A DNA stretch of 64,000 nt from Actinomycetes bacterium. GTDB lineage: Bacteria > Actinomycetota > Acidimicrobiia > Acidimicrobiales > Ilumatobacteraceae. How positions within the stretch are numbered: position 1 is the first letter of the stretch; every line of letters begins with the position of its first letter. The position numbers and the translations under genes were made by a program. The DNA lies in contig JAIXWJ010000065.1 of NCBI GenBank assembly GCA_027491335.1, positions 1-64,000 on the forward strand. Direction: 5' to 3'. Below are positions 1 through 8,672 of this stretch, in pieces. The notes beneath the pieces are model-generated. The model ran no database searches and had not been told where the DNA came from. It saw only the letters and a program-made list of their open reading frames with translations.

Positions 1-1617
1 ACCGCCGATGCCGACGACGTCGACGATGCCGGGGAAGAAGTGGACGAGCCCGCCGAGAAGCCGGCCCGTCGCAAGCGTGCGACGCGTTCCGAAGCCACGG
101 AGTCGCATTCGCAGGGACAACTCGACACACCGGCTCCGCCGCCGAGCGAGTGGGTCCTGCCGGCCGCGTCGTTGCTCAGTCGATCCGGCAAACAAGCCAT
201 CGACGACGCCGAGATCAGCGAACGCGGGCGCCTGCTCGAAGAGTCGTTGAGATCCCATGGTGTGGAGGTCACGCTGAAGGGTCGCACCGTCGGCCCCACC
301 GTCACGCGCTACGAACTGGAACTGCATCCCGGTGTGAAGGTGGCCCGCGTCACCAGTTTGCAAAAGGACATCGCCTACGCGATGGCGGCCACCGACGTGC
401 GAATCCTCGCGCCGATTCCCGGGGAGTCGCTGATCGGTATCGAGGTTCCCAATCGTTCTCGTCAACTGGTGTCGCTCGGCGACATCATGGGTTCGGCCGA
501 GTCCAAACTGGCGACCCATCCGCTCGACGTGGCGGTCGGAAAGGACATCGCCGGTCGATCGGTGTTCCTGAATCTCGCCACCACACCGCACTTGCTCATC
601 GCCGGAGCCACCGGAGCGGGCAAGTCCAGCGGAATCAACTGCATCATCACGTCGTTGCTGATGCGCTCCACTCCCGATCAAGTGCGCATGATCCTGATCG
701 ACCCCAAGCAGGTGGAGATGGGTCAGTACGCGCGACTGCCGCACCTACTCACGCAGCCGGTCACCAATCCGAAGAAGGCCGCCAACGCGCTGTCGTGGGC
801 CGTGCGCGAGATGGAGCGTCGTTACGACCTGTTGTTCGAGATGGGTTATCGCGACATCACCGGCTACAACGCCGCTTTCGATCGTGGTGAGATTCAGGCC
901 GAGAAGGGCACCGAAACGGTGGCCGAGCGCATGTATTTCATCGTGGTGGTGGTCGACGAGTTGAACGACCTCATGATGGTCGCGGCTCGCGACGTGGAGG
1001 AGAGCATCACCCGAATCGCGCAGAAGGCGCGCGCGGTGGGCATCCACCTCATCGTGGCCACCCAGCGCCCGTCGGTGAACGTCATCACCGGAGTCATCAA
1101 GGCCAACGTTCCCGCGCGCGCCGCGTATTCCGTGTCCAGCCAGACCGACAGCCGGGTGATCCTCGACCAAGTCGGTGCCGAGAAATTGGTGGGCAAGGGC
1201 GACATGTTGTTGCTACCGGGCAACTCCTCGGTCGCTCAGAGAATTCAGGGTTGCTGGGTCGAAGAGGACGAGGTGCGCAAGGTGGTGGCCCATTGGCGCA
1301 AGCAGGCCCCCGAGGTGTCCTACGTGAAGGGTGTCGAGGGCGACGAGCCCGCCGCCGGCAGTCCGGCGGGAATGGCGATCACCGAGAGTTACAGCGACGA
1401 TGACGACGACGAGACCTTGTTGAAGGCGGCCATGGAACTGGTGGTTCGCAGCCAGCTGGGGTCGACCTCGATGTTGCAGCGCAAATTGAAGGTCGGATTC
1501 GCCCGCGCCGGGCGAATCATGGATCTTCTCGAGGAGCGCGGCGTGGTGGGCCCGAGTGTGGGCAGCAAGGCCCGCGAGGTTCTGATGACGGTCGAGGAGT
1601 ACGAGGCGCTCGGCTGA
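1..1617 (+). CDS. ftsK: FtsK/SpoIIIE-family DNA translocase, 5'-truncated by window edge
   Basis: ATP-driven double-stranded DNA pump that clears chromosomes through the division septum. The frame is open from base 1, so the N-terminal membrane segments and linker lie upstream; a GTG at 40 is internal and not a credible start. Visible in order: an acidic/basic linker, the FtsK alpha/beta motor with Walker A GATGAGKS (about 604-627) and Walker B VVVVDE (about 943-960), then ATQRPSV and the DSRVILD segment typical of the family. After an Asp-rich linker comes a winged-helix gamma domain (about 1411-1614) that in homologues reads oriented chromosomal motifs. About 538 residues are visible. Confidence 0.95.
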   Translation, partial: TADADDVDDAGEEVDEPAEKPARRKRATRSEATESHSQGQLDTPAPPPSEWVLPAASLLSRSGKQAIDDAEISERGRLLEESLRSHGVEVTLKGRTVGPTVTRYELELHPGVKVARVTSLQKDIAYAMAATDVRILAPIPGESLIGIEVPNRSRQLVSLGDIMGSAESKLATHPLDVAVGKDIAGRSVFLNLATTPHLLIAGATGAGKSSGINCIITSLLMRSTPDQVRMILIDPKQVEMGQYARLPHLLTQPVTNPKKAANALSWAVREMERRYDLLFEMGYRDITGYNAAFDRGEIQAEKGTETVAERMYFIVVVVDELNDLMMVAARDVEESITRIAQKARAVGIHLIVATQRPSVNVITGVIKANVPARAAYSVSSQTDSRVILDQVGAEKLVGKGDMLLLPGNSSVAQRIQGCWVEEDEVRKVVAHWRKQAPEVSYVKGVEGDEPAAGSPAGMAITESYSDDDDDETLLKAAMELVVRSQLGSTSMLQRKLKVGFARAGRIMDLLEERGVVGPSVGSKAREVLMTVEEYEALG

Positions 1618-1678
1618 AAGCGCGCTCGCGCCGACACGTCATGAGTACGCATGGCGTGAAACATGGCATGATCGTCCC

Positions 1679-2614
1679 ATGACGAACGTGGGGGAAATCA
1701 TCGAAGTTGCCTCGGGGTTGAAGTTTCCCGAAGGCCCGATCGCGATGGCCGATGGGAGCGTGATTCTGGTCGAGATGTTCGGCCCGCGAATCACTCGTGT
1801 GCGTCCCGACGGCTCGAAGGAGACCATCGCCGAGATCGTGGGCGGTCCGAACGGAGCGGCCATCGGTCCCGATGGTGCGCTGTACCTGTGCAACAACGGC
1901 GGCTGCTTCACCGAGATCGACTTCGGGGGAATGTCGTTCCCGGGTCCTTTCGATCCGGCGCGATACAGCGGTGGTCGCATTCAACGCGTGGATCTGACCA
2001 CCGGTGCGGTGACGGACCTGTACACGTCGTGCGATGGGCGACCGTTGCGCGCACCGAACGACCTGGTGTTCGATACGCACGGTGGCTTCTATTTCACCGA
2101 CCACGGAATCCGCGACTTGGCCGCCCGCACCGCCGATCTGACGGGCATCTACTACGCCAAGGCCGACGGCTCATCCATCGTGGAAGTGGATTTCCCGGCC
2201 GAGGGTCCCAACGGAATCGGACTGTCGCCCGATGGCAAGAAGGTGTACTGGGCCGAGACTCACACCGGTCGCGTGTTCCAGCGCGACATCGTGTCGCCGG
2301 GTGTCCTGTCGCCGACGATGCCGGGAGACACCAGTGCGGTGCTGTGTGGTCTCGCGGGATTGCAGTTGCTCGACTCGTTGGCCGTCGATGGCGCCGGCAA
2401 CGTGTGCGTGGCGACGTTGGTGAACGGAGGCATCACGGTGATCTCTCCGAACGGTGAGATCCTGCGTCACATCGCCACGGGCGACTTGTTGACCACCAAC
2501 ATCTGTTTCGCCGCCGACGGATCCAACACGGCATGGATCACGCTGTCGGGAACCGGTCGGTTGGTTCGGATGGAGTGGCCCTGGCCCGGACTGCGGCTCG
2601 CCCACTCGGCCTGA
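1679..2614 (+). CDS. SMP-30/gluconolactonase/LRE family protein
   Basis: 311-residue six-bladed beta-propeller hydrolase. Sugar lactone or related ester hydrolysis is the usual activity in the family, but the substrate cannot be told here. The expected divalent-metal ligands are visible: Glu in FPEGP near residue 19, Asn in APNDL near 123 and Asp in LDSLAVD near 235. Repeated blades carry the GPNG and SPDGKKVY patterns. No signal peptide is seen, so it should be cytosolic. It starts 61 nt after ftsK and is followed 22 nt later by rimO. It has no obvious functional link to either neighbour. Confidence 0.8.
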   Translation: MTNVGEIIEVASGLKFPEGPIAMADGSVILVEMFGPRITRVRPDGSKETIAEIVGGPNGAAIGPDGALYLCNNGGCFTEIDFGGMSFPGPFDPARYSGGRIQRVDLTTGAVTDLYTSCDGRPLRAPNDLVFDTHGGFYFTDHGIRDLAARTADLTGIYYAKADGSSIVEVDFPAEGPNGIGLSPDGKKVYWAETHTGRVFQRDIVSPGVLSPTMPGDTSAVLCGLAGLQLLDSLAVDGAGNVCVATLVNGGITVISPNGEILRHIATGDLLTTNICFAADGSNTAWITLSGTGRLVRMEWPWPGLRLAHSA

Positions 2615-2636
2615 ACCGACCGGTAGCCTGATCGAT

Positions 2637-3908
2637 GTGTCGGGCCAGCAGAAGAGCTTCTACGTCGAAACGCTCGGCTGTCCGAAGAATCAGGTGGACT
2701 CCGACAAGCTGATCGGAACCTTGTTGGCTGACGGCATGGTGGCCGTGGAGTCCGCCGACGAAGCGGACCTGGTCGTGGTGAACACCTGTGCGTTCATCGA
2801 CGAAGCCCGTCGCGAGTCCATCGACACGATCCTCAGCCTCGACGAACAGCGTCGTGAGTCGTCGCGCCTGGTGGTCACCGGATGCATGGCCGAGCGTTAC
2901 GGCGCCGAGCTGGCCGCCGAACTTCCCGAGGTGGATTTGGTGGCCGGTTTCGGGGTGCCGGTGCAGGAGGCTCCGTCACGCAAGTTGATTCCGGTGGGCT
3001 CCGCGCCCGTTCCCACGCTGGACCTGCTGAATCTGCCGCGTCCGAAGAGTTCGTCTCCGTGGGCATACGTCAAGATCGCCGAGGGTTGCGACCGTTCGTG
3101 CGGATTCTGTGCGATTCCGTCGTTCCGGGGGCCGCAGCGCAGTCGCGACATGGAGTCGATCCTTCGTGAGGTGGACGAACTTCAGGCCCGCGAGATCGTG
3201 CTGATCGCCCAAGACCTCGCGAGCTACGGCAAGGATCGCCCCGACGAACTCGGTGCGGGTTCCATCGTGCCTCTGGTGCGCGCCGTGAGCGAGCGCGTCG
3301 ACCGCACGCGCCTGCTGTACTTGTACCCGAGCGACCTCACCGACGACCTCATCGACGCGATCCTCGACAGCGGAGTTCCGTATTTCGATCTGTCGTTGCA
3401 ACACGTGAGCAAGCCCCTGCTTCGCCGCATGCGCCGTTGGGGAGACGGACGCCGTTTCCTCGATCGCATCGCCGACATTCGGCGTCGCGACCCCGAGGCG
3501 GCGTTCCGTAGCAACTTCATCGTCGGCTATCCCGGTGAGACCGAGGAGGATCACGACCAACTGTTGGACTTCGTGGCCGAAGCCCAGTTGGACTGGTGCG
3601 GATTCTTCGCGTACTCGCCCGAAGAGGGCACCTACGCCTACGACCTCGATGGTGCGGTCGAAGAGGGTCTGATGCGCGATCGTTTGGCGGAACTCTCCGA
3701 ACTTCAGGACTCCATCACCGCTCGCCGGCGCGACGATTTGGTCGGTCGCGAGATTCGGGTTCTGGTGGACGAGGTCGGTGTCGGGCGCAGTCACCGCGAG
3801 GCGCCGGAGATCGACGGAATCGTCGAGGTGCCGACGACGCTCGCGGTGGGTGAGTTCCACACCGTCACCGTGAGGTCCGCGATGGGCCCCGATCTCGTCG
3901 CCGACTGA
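2637..3908 (+). CDS. rimO: Ribosomal protein S12 methylthiotransferase RimO
   Basis: Radical SAM enzyme that adds a methylthio group to the conserved aspartate of ribosomal protein S12. 423 residues, GTG start. The N-terminal UPF0004 domain carries VETLGCPKNQVDSD with cluster cysteines C15, C51 and C83. The radical SAM domain has GCDRSCGFC (C151, C155, C158), followed by the RGPQRSR segment typical of RimO. A C-terminal TRAM beta-barrel of about 65 residues binds substrate. The combination of GCPKNQ and FRGPQRSR separates RimO from the tRNA enzyme MiaB. It lies just upstream of pgsA and cinA, a common actinobacterial order. Confidence 0.95.
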   Translation: MSGQQKSFYVETLGCPKNQVDSDKLIGTLLADGMVAVESADEADLVVVNTCAFIDEARRESIDTILSLDEQRRESSRLVVTGCMAERYGAELAAELPEVDLVAGFGVPVQEAPSRKLIPVGSAPVPTLDLLNLPRPKSSSPWAYVKIAEGCDRSCGFCAIPSFRGPQRSRDMESILREVDELQAREIVLIAQDLASYGKDRPDELGAGSIVPLVRAVSERVDRTRLLYLYPSDLTDDLIDAILDSGVPYFDLSLQHVSKPLLRRMRRWGDGRRFLDRIADIRRRDPEAAFRSNFIVGYPGETEEDHDQLLDFVAEAQLDWCGFFAYSPEEGTYAYDLDGAVEEGLMRDRLAELSELQDSITARRRDDLVGREIRVLVDEVGVGRSHREAPEIDGIVEVPTTLAVGEFHTVTVRSAMGPDLVAD

Positions 3909-3913
3909 GCGTT

Positions 3914-3937
3914 CGACTCGAGCCCCGACTCGAGCCC
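3914..3937. repeat. Two tandem copies of a 12-bp unit (CGACTCGAGCCC)
   Basis: A perfect head-to-tail duplication just after the rimO stop codon in the rimO-pgsA gap. Each unit contains CTCGAG. It is probably a small slippage product; no function is evident. Confidence 0.7.
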
Positions 3938-3964
3938 GGCACGAAGTCGGTTTTCGCAGGTTCG

Positions 3965-4549
3965 GTGTGGCACGATGATTCCGTGCCGGTCGACCCCAAT
4001 GCCATCGCCACGTGGGCCAACGCCGTCACGGTGGGTCGCATTCTGGTCTCACCATTGATGTTCGTCGTCATCCCGGACTCGTCGGAAGGATCGTGGGCGG
4101 CCTTCGCTTTGTGGTTCGTCCTGTGTTCCAGCGACGGCATCGACGGCTATCTCGCTCGTCGGCACGGAGCCACGCGATCCGGTGCGTTCCTCGACCCCTT
4201 GGCCGACAAGGTGCTCGTTCTCGGGGCCATGTTCGCTCTGGTCAGCCGCGACATTTATTGGATCGTTCCGGTGGCGATCATCGGCGCGCGCGAAGTGGCC
4301 ATCAGCATGTACCGAGTGTTGGTGGGGGCCAAGGGCATCAGCGTTCCGGCCAGTCGTCTGGCGAAGTGGAAGACGTTGTTTCAGCAGTTGAGCGTGGCCT
4401 TCGCGATCGCTCCGCTGACGTCGGCGGATGCCACCTGGCTGTGGCTGTGGTTGCTGTGGATCTCGGTGGTGTTCACGGTCGTGAGTGGACTGCAATACAT
4501 GTGGCGCGCGCATCGACTTCGCGGCTCCACTCCGGCGACGGTGGGATGA
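3965..4549 (+). CDS. pgsA: CDP-diacylglycerol--glycerol-3-phosphate 3-phosphatidyltransferase family protein
   Basis: Membrane enzyme expected to join CDP-diacylglycerol with glycerol-3-phosphate, the first committed step of phosphatidylglycerol synthesis. 194 residues. The CDP-alcohol phosphotransferase signature is seen in SDGIDGYLARRHG...GAFLDPLADK (D, DG, AR, G, D, D spaced as expected). Several hydrophobic helices surround it. The start is uncertain: GTG 3965 has an AGG 4 nt upstream, while the in-frame GTG at 3983 gives a 188-residue protein beginning VPVDPNAIATWAN, closer to the domain edge. The cinA start follows 1 nt after the stop, so the two are probably co-translated. Confidence 0.9.
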   Translation: MWHDDSVPVDPNAIATWANAVTVGRILVSPLMFVVIPDSSEGSWAAFALWFVLCSSDGIDGYLARRHGATRSGAFLDPLADKVLVLGAMFALVSRDIYWIVPVAIIGAREVAISMYRVLVGAKGISVPASRLAKWKTLFQQLSVAFAIAPLTSADATWLWLWLLWISVVFTVVSGLQYMWRAHRLRGSTPATVG

Positions 4550-4550
4550 C

Positions 4551-5789
4551 GTGCGCTGTTCGGTGATCGCCGTCGGAACCGAACTCCTGCTTGGTCAGAT
4601 CGTCGACACCAACTCGTCCTGGATCGGCGAACAACTCGCCGCCAACGGAATCGATTCCCTCATTCAGATCAAAGTTGGTGACAATCGCGAACGCATCGTG
4701 AACGTCCTACGCTCGGTGTTGGCCGATGCCGACGCGGTGGTCATGTGCGGAGGGCTCGGGCCGACGCACGACGATCTCACCCGCGAAGCGATCAGCGAAG
4801 TGATGGGTCAGCCGTTGGAGTTGCACGACGACATCGCCGACGTGATTCGGTCCATCTTCGAGTCCCGCGGGCGCCGTATGGCCGAGAACAACCTGCGACA
4901 GGCCATGGTGCCGAACGGAGCCACCGTGATCCACCAGACGCGTGGAACCGCGCCGGGTCTGATCTGTCCGGTGGGGGACAAGGTGATCTACGCGGTCCCC
5001 GGTGTGCCTCACGAGATGCACGACATGATGGAGCGCGCCGTGTTGCCCGATCTGCGCCGCCGCGGAGGGGACACGTCGGTGATCGCCAGCCGTGTGATTC
5101 GCACGTGGGGTGAGAGCGAGAGTGGATTGAACGAGCGACTCGATCCGGTCATCGCCGAACTGGAATCGACGGGCAACCCGACGTTGGCCTTCCTCGCCAG
5201 TGGTTGGGAGGGCATCAAGGTGCGTCTCACCGCCAAGGGTTCCACCATGGACGAAGCCACGGCGTTGTTGAACGACTGGGACGCGCGGGTGTGCGCTCTG
5301 GTCGGTGACGTGGTGTTCGGGCGCGATGCTCAGAACATGGAGTCCGTCGTGCTGGACCTGTTGCGTGATCGTGGTTGGTCGTTGGGGCTGGCCGAGTCCG
5401 TCACGGGTGGTTTGGTGTCGGGTCGACTGACGTCGATCCCCGGTGCCAGTGACGTGTTGCGCGGTTCGGTGGTGTCGTACGCCAGCGACGTGAAGTTCGA
5501 CGTTCTCGACGTTCCCCGGGGTCCGGTGGTGAGCGAGGAAGCAGCCATCGCGATGGCCGAGGGGGCTCGTCGTGTGCTCGGTGCGTCCGTGGGCCTGTCG
5601 TTGACCGGAGTGGCCGGTCCGACCGAGCAGGACGGGCAGCCCGTCGGAACGTTGTGGGTCGGCGTGTCGATGCCGGATCGAGGGACCACGGCGACGATGT
5701 TTCGCCTGCCCGGTCAGCGCGACCAGATGCGTCAGATGGCGGTCATCTCGGCGTTGGACCTACTGAGACGAAGACTTTCCGGGCAGTAG
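4551..5789 (+). CDS. cinA: CinA-family nicotinamide-nucleotide amidohydrolase
   Basis: 412-residue two-domain protein. The N-terminal molybdopterin-binding-like domain starts VIAVGTELLLGQIVDTN and contains GGLGPTHDDLT. The C-terminal CinA domain (from about residue 265) has LAESVTGGLVSGRLT and SLTGVAGPT and, in characterised homologues, deamidates nicotinamide mononucleotide in pyridine-nucleotide recycling. The start was set at GTG 4551, directly after the pgsA stop, because the frame further upstream lies inside pgsA and the conserved strand begins at residue 5. GTG 4563 is an alternative. Confidence 0.93.
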   Translation: MRCSVIAVGTELLLGQIVDTNSSWIGEQLAANGIDSLIQIKVGDNRERIVNVLRSVLADADAVVMCGGLGPTHDDLTREAISEVMGQPLELHDDIADVIRSIFESRGRRMAENNLRQAMVPNGATVIHQTRGTAPGLICPVGDKVIYAVPGVPHEMHDMMERAVLPDLRRRGGDTSVIASRVIRTWGESESGLNERLDPVIAELESTGNPTLAFLASGWEGIKVRLTAKGSTMDEATALLNDWDARVCALVGDVVFGRDAQNMESVVLDLLRDRGWSLGLAESVTGGLVSGRLTSIPGASDVLRGSVVSYASDVKFDVLDVPRGPVVSEEAAIAMAEGARRVLGASVGLSLTGVAGPTEQDGQPVGTLWVGVSMPDRGTTATMFRLPGQRDQMRQMAVISALDLLRRRLSGQ

Positions 5790-5804
5790 CCTGCCCATCG
5801 GATT

Positions 5805-5881
5805 GCCCTCGTAGCTCAGCTGGATAGAGCAACGGCCTTCTAATCCGTAGCGCGCACGTTCGAATCGTGCCGAGGGCGCCA
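5805..5881 (+). tRNA. tRNA-Arg (anticodon TCT)
   Basis: A full cloverleaf can be drawn by hand: acceptor GCCCTCG/CGAGGGC, D-stem GCTC/GAGC, anticodon loop CTTCTAA with anticodon TCT (reads AGA/AGG), T-arm GCACG-TTCGAAT-CGTGC, discriminator G and an encoded CCA end. It is 77 nt long. The top pair of the anticodon stem is a C-T mismatch; the other four pairs are standard. Confidence 0.97.
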
Positions 5882-5922
5882 GGTGCTGACACACGAAATC
5901 GCGGCTGTCGTACCATCGACGC

Positions 5923-6297
5923 ATGCCCATCGCCGAACCTCTCGCCGTCACGTTCGACTGTCACGACCCCGCTCGACTCGCGGACTTCTGGCTTCGGTTG
6001 GTGGGGGGAACGCTCGAACCTGAGGTGCACGAGGATGACTACATCGTCATCGAGAATGTTCCGGTGTTCGGCTTTCTCGGGTTTCAGCAGGTCCCGGAGG
6101 ACAAGACCGTGAAGAATCGCGTGCATCTCGACCTCGACGTGTCCGACATCGAGACCGCCGTGCAGGCATCCACGGCCATCGGTGCCGTGAGAGTCGGCGT
6201 TCCGGTCGAAGAACCGTGGAACTGGTTCCAAGTGATGCGAGACCCGGAAGGCAACGAGTTCTGTTTCATTCGTCGCAAGGAGACCGAGGACTCCTGA
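5923..6297 (+). CDS. VOC (glyoxalase/bleomycin-resistance fold) family protein
   Basis: Small 124-residue protein with one vicinal-oxygen-chelate module pair. Typical elements are FDCHDPARLADFWLRLVGG at the start, a central NRVHLDLDVSD strand and the C-terminal MRDPEGNEFCFI motif that ends many actinobacterial glyoxalase-like proteins. Putative metal ligands are His in VHLDL and Glu in GNEFC. The reaction is unknown. It lies 41 nt after tRNA-Arg on the same strand. Confidence 0.75.
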   Translation: MPIAEPLAVTFDCHDPARLADFWLRLVGGTLEPEVHEDDYIVIENVPVFGFLGFQQVPEDKTVKNRVHLDLDVSDIETAVQASTAIGAVRVGVPVEEPWNWFQVMRDPEGNEFCFIRRKETEDS

Positions 6298-6381
6298 GGT
6301 CGCGAAATCGGCGTCCGATCCGTATCCGATGGCCGATGGCGCGAACAGTGTGAATTTCGGACCGTTCCGAGGGCGACTCGC

Positions 6382-6412
6382 TTGTCCAATCGCCTCGTGG
6401 TGGTCGTACAAT
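6382..6412 (+). promoter_or_regulatory. Candidate sigma-70-type promoter of the carD-like gene
   Basis: TTGTCC (6382-6387) and TACAAT (6407-6412) lie upstream of the CarD gene in a 172-bp non-coding gap. The spacer is 19 nt, slightly long. A 7-bp hairpin, GCCCGAA/TTCGGGC (6421-6443), follows in the probable leader. Confidence 0.4.
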
Positions 6413-6469
6413 CTCGGTCTGCCCGAATACCGCGGTTTCGGGCGTCGACGGTGACGAAGCGAGGTTCGC

Positions 6470-7267
6470 GTGAAGTTCAAGAAGGGTGACACGGTCATCT
6501 ATCCCCAGCACGGTGCGTGCAAGGTCATCGCGATCCGCAAGGAAGACCCGTTGAGCACCGGCAAGGCCCAGGACTACCTCATCCTCGAAGCCGTGATCGG
6601 CGAGATGCGCCTCATGGTTCCCATGGCCAAGGTGGACGACGTCGGCGTGCGTCCTCCGGTGTCGCCCGACGAACTCGAGGATCTGGTGGCCGTGTTGGCC
6701 AAGGCCGACCCGCGCGTGCCGTCGAACTGGAGTCGTCGTTTCAAGAACCACCAAGAGAAGCTGAAGAGCGGTGACGTGTATCAGGTGGCCGAGGTGGTGC
6801 GAAACCTGGCATCGCGCAACCGTGATGCGTCGTTGTCCGCCGCCGAGCGCACCATGTACGAACGCGCGCGAGTGAACCTCATCTCCGAGATCGCCCCGGC
6901 GCTGAAGGTGACGCCCGAAGAGGCCGAGGCCTACCTGGACGACGCTTTGGCCAAGGGCGTGTTGAAGCCCGTGAAGGCCGCCAAGCCCGCCGCCAAGACC
7001 CCGATGTGGGAAGAGTCCGGCGACGATGCGTCGGCCGCGGAAGCGCCGGCGAAGGCCGCTCCGGCCAAGAAGGCGGCGCCCGCCAAGGCGGCCCCGGAAA
7101 AGAAGGAAGCGCCCGCGAAGGCCGCTCCGGCGAAGAAGGCCGCTGCCGCCAAGAAGGAAGCGCCGGCCAAGGATGCTCCGGCGAAGAAGGCCGCTCCCGC
7201 CAAGAAGGAAGCGCCGGTCAAAAAGGCGGCTCCGGCCAAGAAGGCGGCTCCGGCCAAGAAGAAGTAG
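6470..7267 (+). CDS. carD: CarD-family RNA-polymerase-binding regulator with Lys/Ala/Pro-rich tail
   Basis: Residues 1 to about 160 match the CarD/CdnL family, which binds the RNA polymerase beta subunit and stabilises open promoter complexes. The start KKGDTVIYPQHGACKV and the helical second half with ERTMYERAR are typical. The family is normally about 160 residues, while this protein has 265. The extra ~100 residues are a low-complexity tail of repeated APAKKA, EAPAK and APAKKE units ending in KKK, similar in composition to histone-H1-like tails. GTG start preceded by GAGG. The tail may add non-specific DNA binding; that is inference. Confidence 0.9.
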   Translation: MKFKKGDTVIYPQHGACKVIAIRKEDPLSTGKAQDYLILEAVIGEMRLMVPMAKVDDVGVRPPVSPDELEDLVAVLAKADPRVPSNWSRRFKNHQEKLKSGDVYQVAEVVRNLASRNRDASLSAAERTMYERARVNLISEIAPALKVTPEEAEAYLDDALAKGVLKPVKAAKPAAKTPMWEESGDDASAAEAPAKAAPAKKAAPAKAAPEKKEAPAKAAPAKKAAAAKKEAPAKDAPAKKAAPAKKEAPVKKAAPAKKAAPAKKK

Positions 7268-7295
7268 CCGGTACGGCGCTGGGTAGCGTGACCCC

Positions 7296-8672
7296 ATGCT
7301 GACCCGACCGGTGATGTCGCGTGACGAACTGACGGCCCTCATCGACGAGGGTGTCATCGATTCGGTGATCATGGGGTTCGTCGATCGTTACGGTCGTCTG
7401 GTGGGCAAACGCGCCTCGGGTCGATTCTTCGTGGATCACGTGGCCGATCACGGCACCGAGAACTGCGACTACCTGCTCACCTGCAACATCGAGAACGACC
7501 CCGCCGCGGGCTTCCGATTCTCCAGCTTCGACAAGGGGTACGGCGACATGGTCGCGCGCGCCGACTGGAGCACCGTGCGTGTGCTTCCGTGGGTGCCCCG
7601 CACCGCACTGGTCATGTGCGATTTGTTTTCCACCGAGACCGGTGAGCTGGTGGAGGTCGCTCCGCGCACCATTCTTCGTCGCCAGGTGGAAGCCGCGGCG
7701 TCGATGGGTTACTTGCCCATGGTCGGTAGCGAGATCGAGTTCTATCTGTACCGCGACACGTACGAAGAGGCCCACGCGCGCGGGTACTCCGCCTTGAGCA
7801 CGCACTCCAATTTCGCGGAGGACTACAACATCCTGCAGACCACCCGCGACGAATACGTCATCGGTGAGATTCGTCGCGCGCTCGAAGGTGCGGGAGTTCC
7901 CGTCGAATTCACCAAGGGTGAGGCCGGCCGAGGCCAGCACGAGATCAATCTGTCGTACGCCACCGCACTCGAGATGGCCGATCGCAATCACGTCTACAAG
8001 AACGCCGCCAAGGAGATCGCCGCGGCGCTCGGTCGTTCGGTCACGTTCATGGCCAAGCCGTCCATGTCCGACGTCGGATCGTCGTGCCACGTTCACGCCA
8101 GCCTGTGGTCGCTCGATGGCTCCACGGCATTGTTCGCCGATCATCACGGCGAGCACGGTGCGAGCAAGCTGTTCCGCCATTTCGTGGCCGGTCAGATCGC
8201 CACGGCCCGCGAGTTCTCGTTGTTGTGGGGTCCGACGGTGAACAGCTATCGACGTTTCAAGCCGGGGTCATGGGCCCCGACGGGCGTGGGGTGGGGAATC
8301 GACAATCGCACCGTGGGCTTCCGCAAGGTGGGTCACGGCGCATCGACCCGAGTCGAGAATCGCATCCCGGGTGCCGATGCCGTCAGCTATCTGGTGTTCG
8401 CCGGAACCATCGCCGGTGGCCTACACGGAATCCGTCATGAGCTGGAGCCCGCCGCTCCGTTCGAAGGCAACGGGTACGAGGATCGCGATGTCGAGCGCAT
8501 TCCGTGGAATCTTCCCGATGCCATCGACCTGTGGCGCAACAGCAACATCGCGCGGGAGTGTTTCGGCGAAGAAGCGCACCACTGGATCCTGCGCTCGGCC
8601 GAGGCCGAGTGGGAGGACTTCAACGACACGGTCACCGACTGGGAACTGAAGCGCTACTTCGAGCGCATCTGA
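7296..8672 (+). CDS. Glutamine synthetase family protein (GlnA-like gamma-glutamyl ligase)
   Basis: 458 residues with the GS fold. Metal and substrate motifs are visible: GSEIEFYLY (near residue 145), GEAGRGQHEINL (near 207), MAKPSMSDVGSSCHVHASL (near 252), and NSYRRFKPGSWAP followed by the NRT and NRIPGADA segments. Sequence details differ from canonical housekeeping GlnA. This favours the GS-like ligases that act on amines such as putrescine or ethanolamine, but true glutamine synthesis cannot be excluded. It starts 28 nt after carD. Its last 19 nt overlap the convergent nuclease-like gene. Confidence 0.85.
   Translation: MLTRPVMSRDELTALIDEGVIDSVIMGFVDRYGRLVGKRASGRFFVDHVADHGTENCDYLLTCNIENDPAAGFRFSSFDKGYGDMVARADWSTVRVLPWVPRTALVMCDLFSTETGELVEVAPRTILRRQVEAAASMGYLPMVGSEIEFYLYRDTYEEAHARGYSALSTHSNFAEDYNILQTTRDEYVIGEIRRALEGAGVPVEFTKGEAGRGQHEINLSYATALEMADRNHVYKNAAKEIAAALGRSVTFMAKPSMSDVGSSCHVHASLWSLDGSTALFADHHGEHGASKLFRHFVAGQIATAREFSLLWGPTVNSYRRFKPGSWAPTGVGWGIDNRTVGFRKVGHGASTRVENRIPGADAVSYLVFAGTIAGGLHGIRHELEPAAPFEGNGYEDRDVERIPWNLPDAIDLWRNSNIARECFGEEAHHWILRSAEAEWEDFNDTVTDWELKRYFERI

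Noticed and set aside
7020-7264. Repeated DNA units, considered as a CRISPR or minisatellite
   Set aside because: They encode the in-frame Lys/Ala/Pro tail of the CarD protein, with no spacers.
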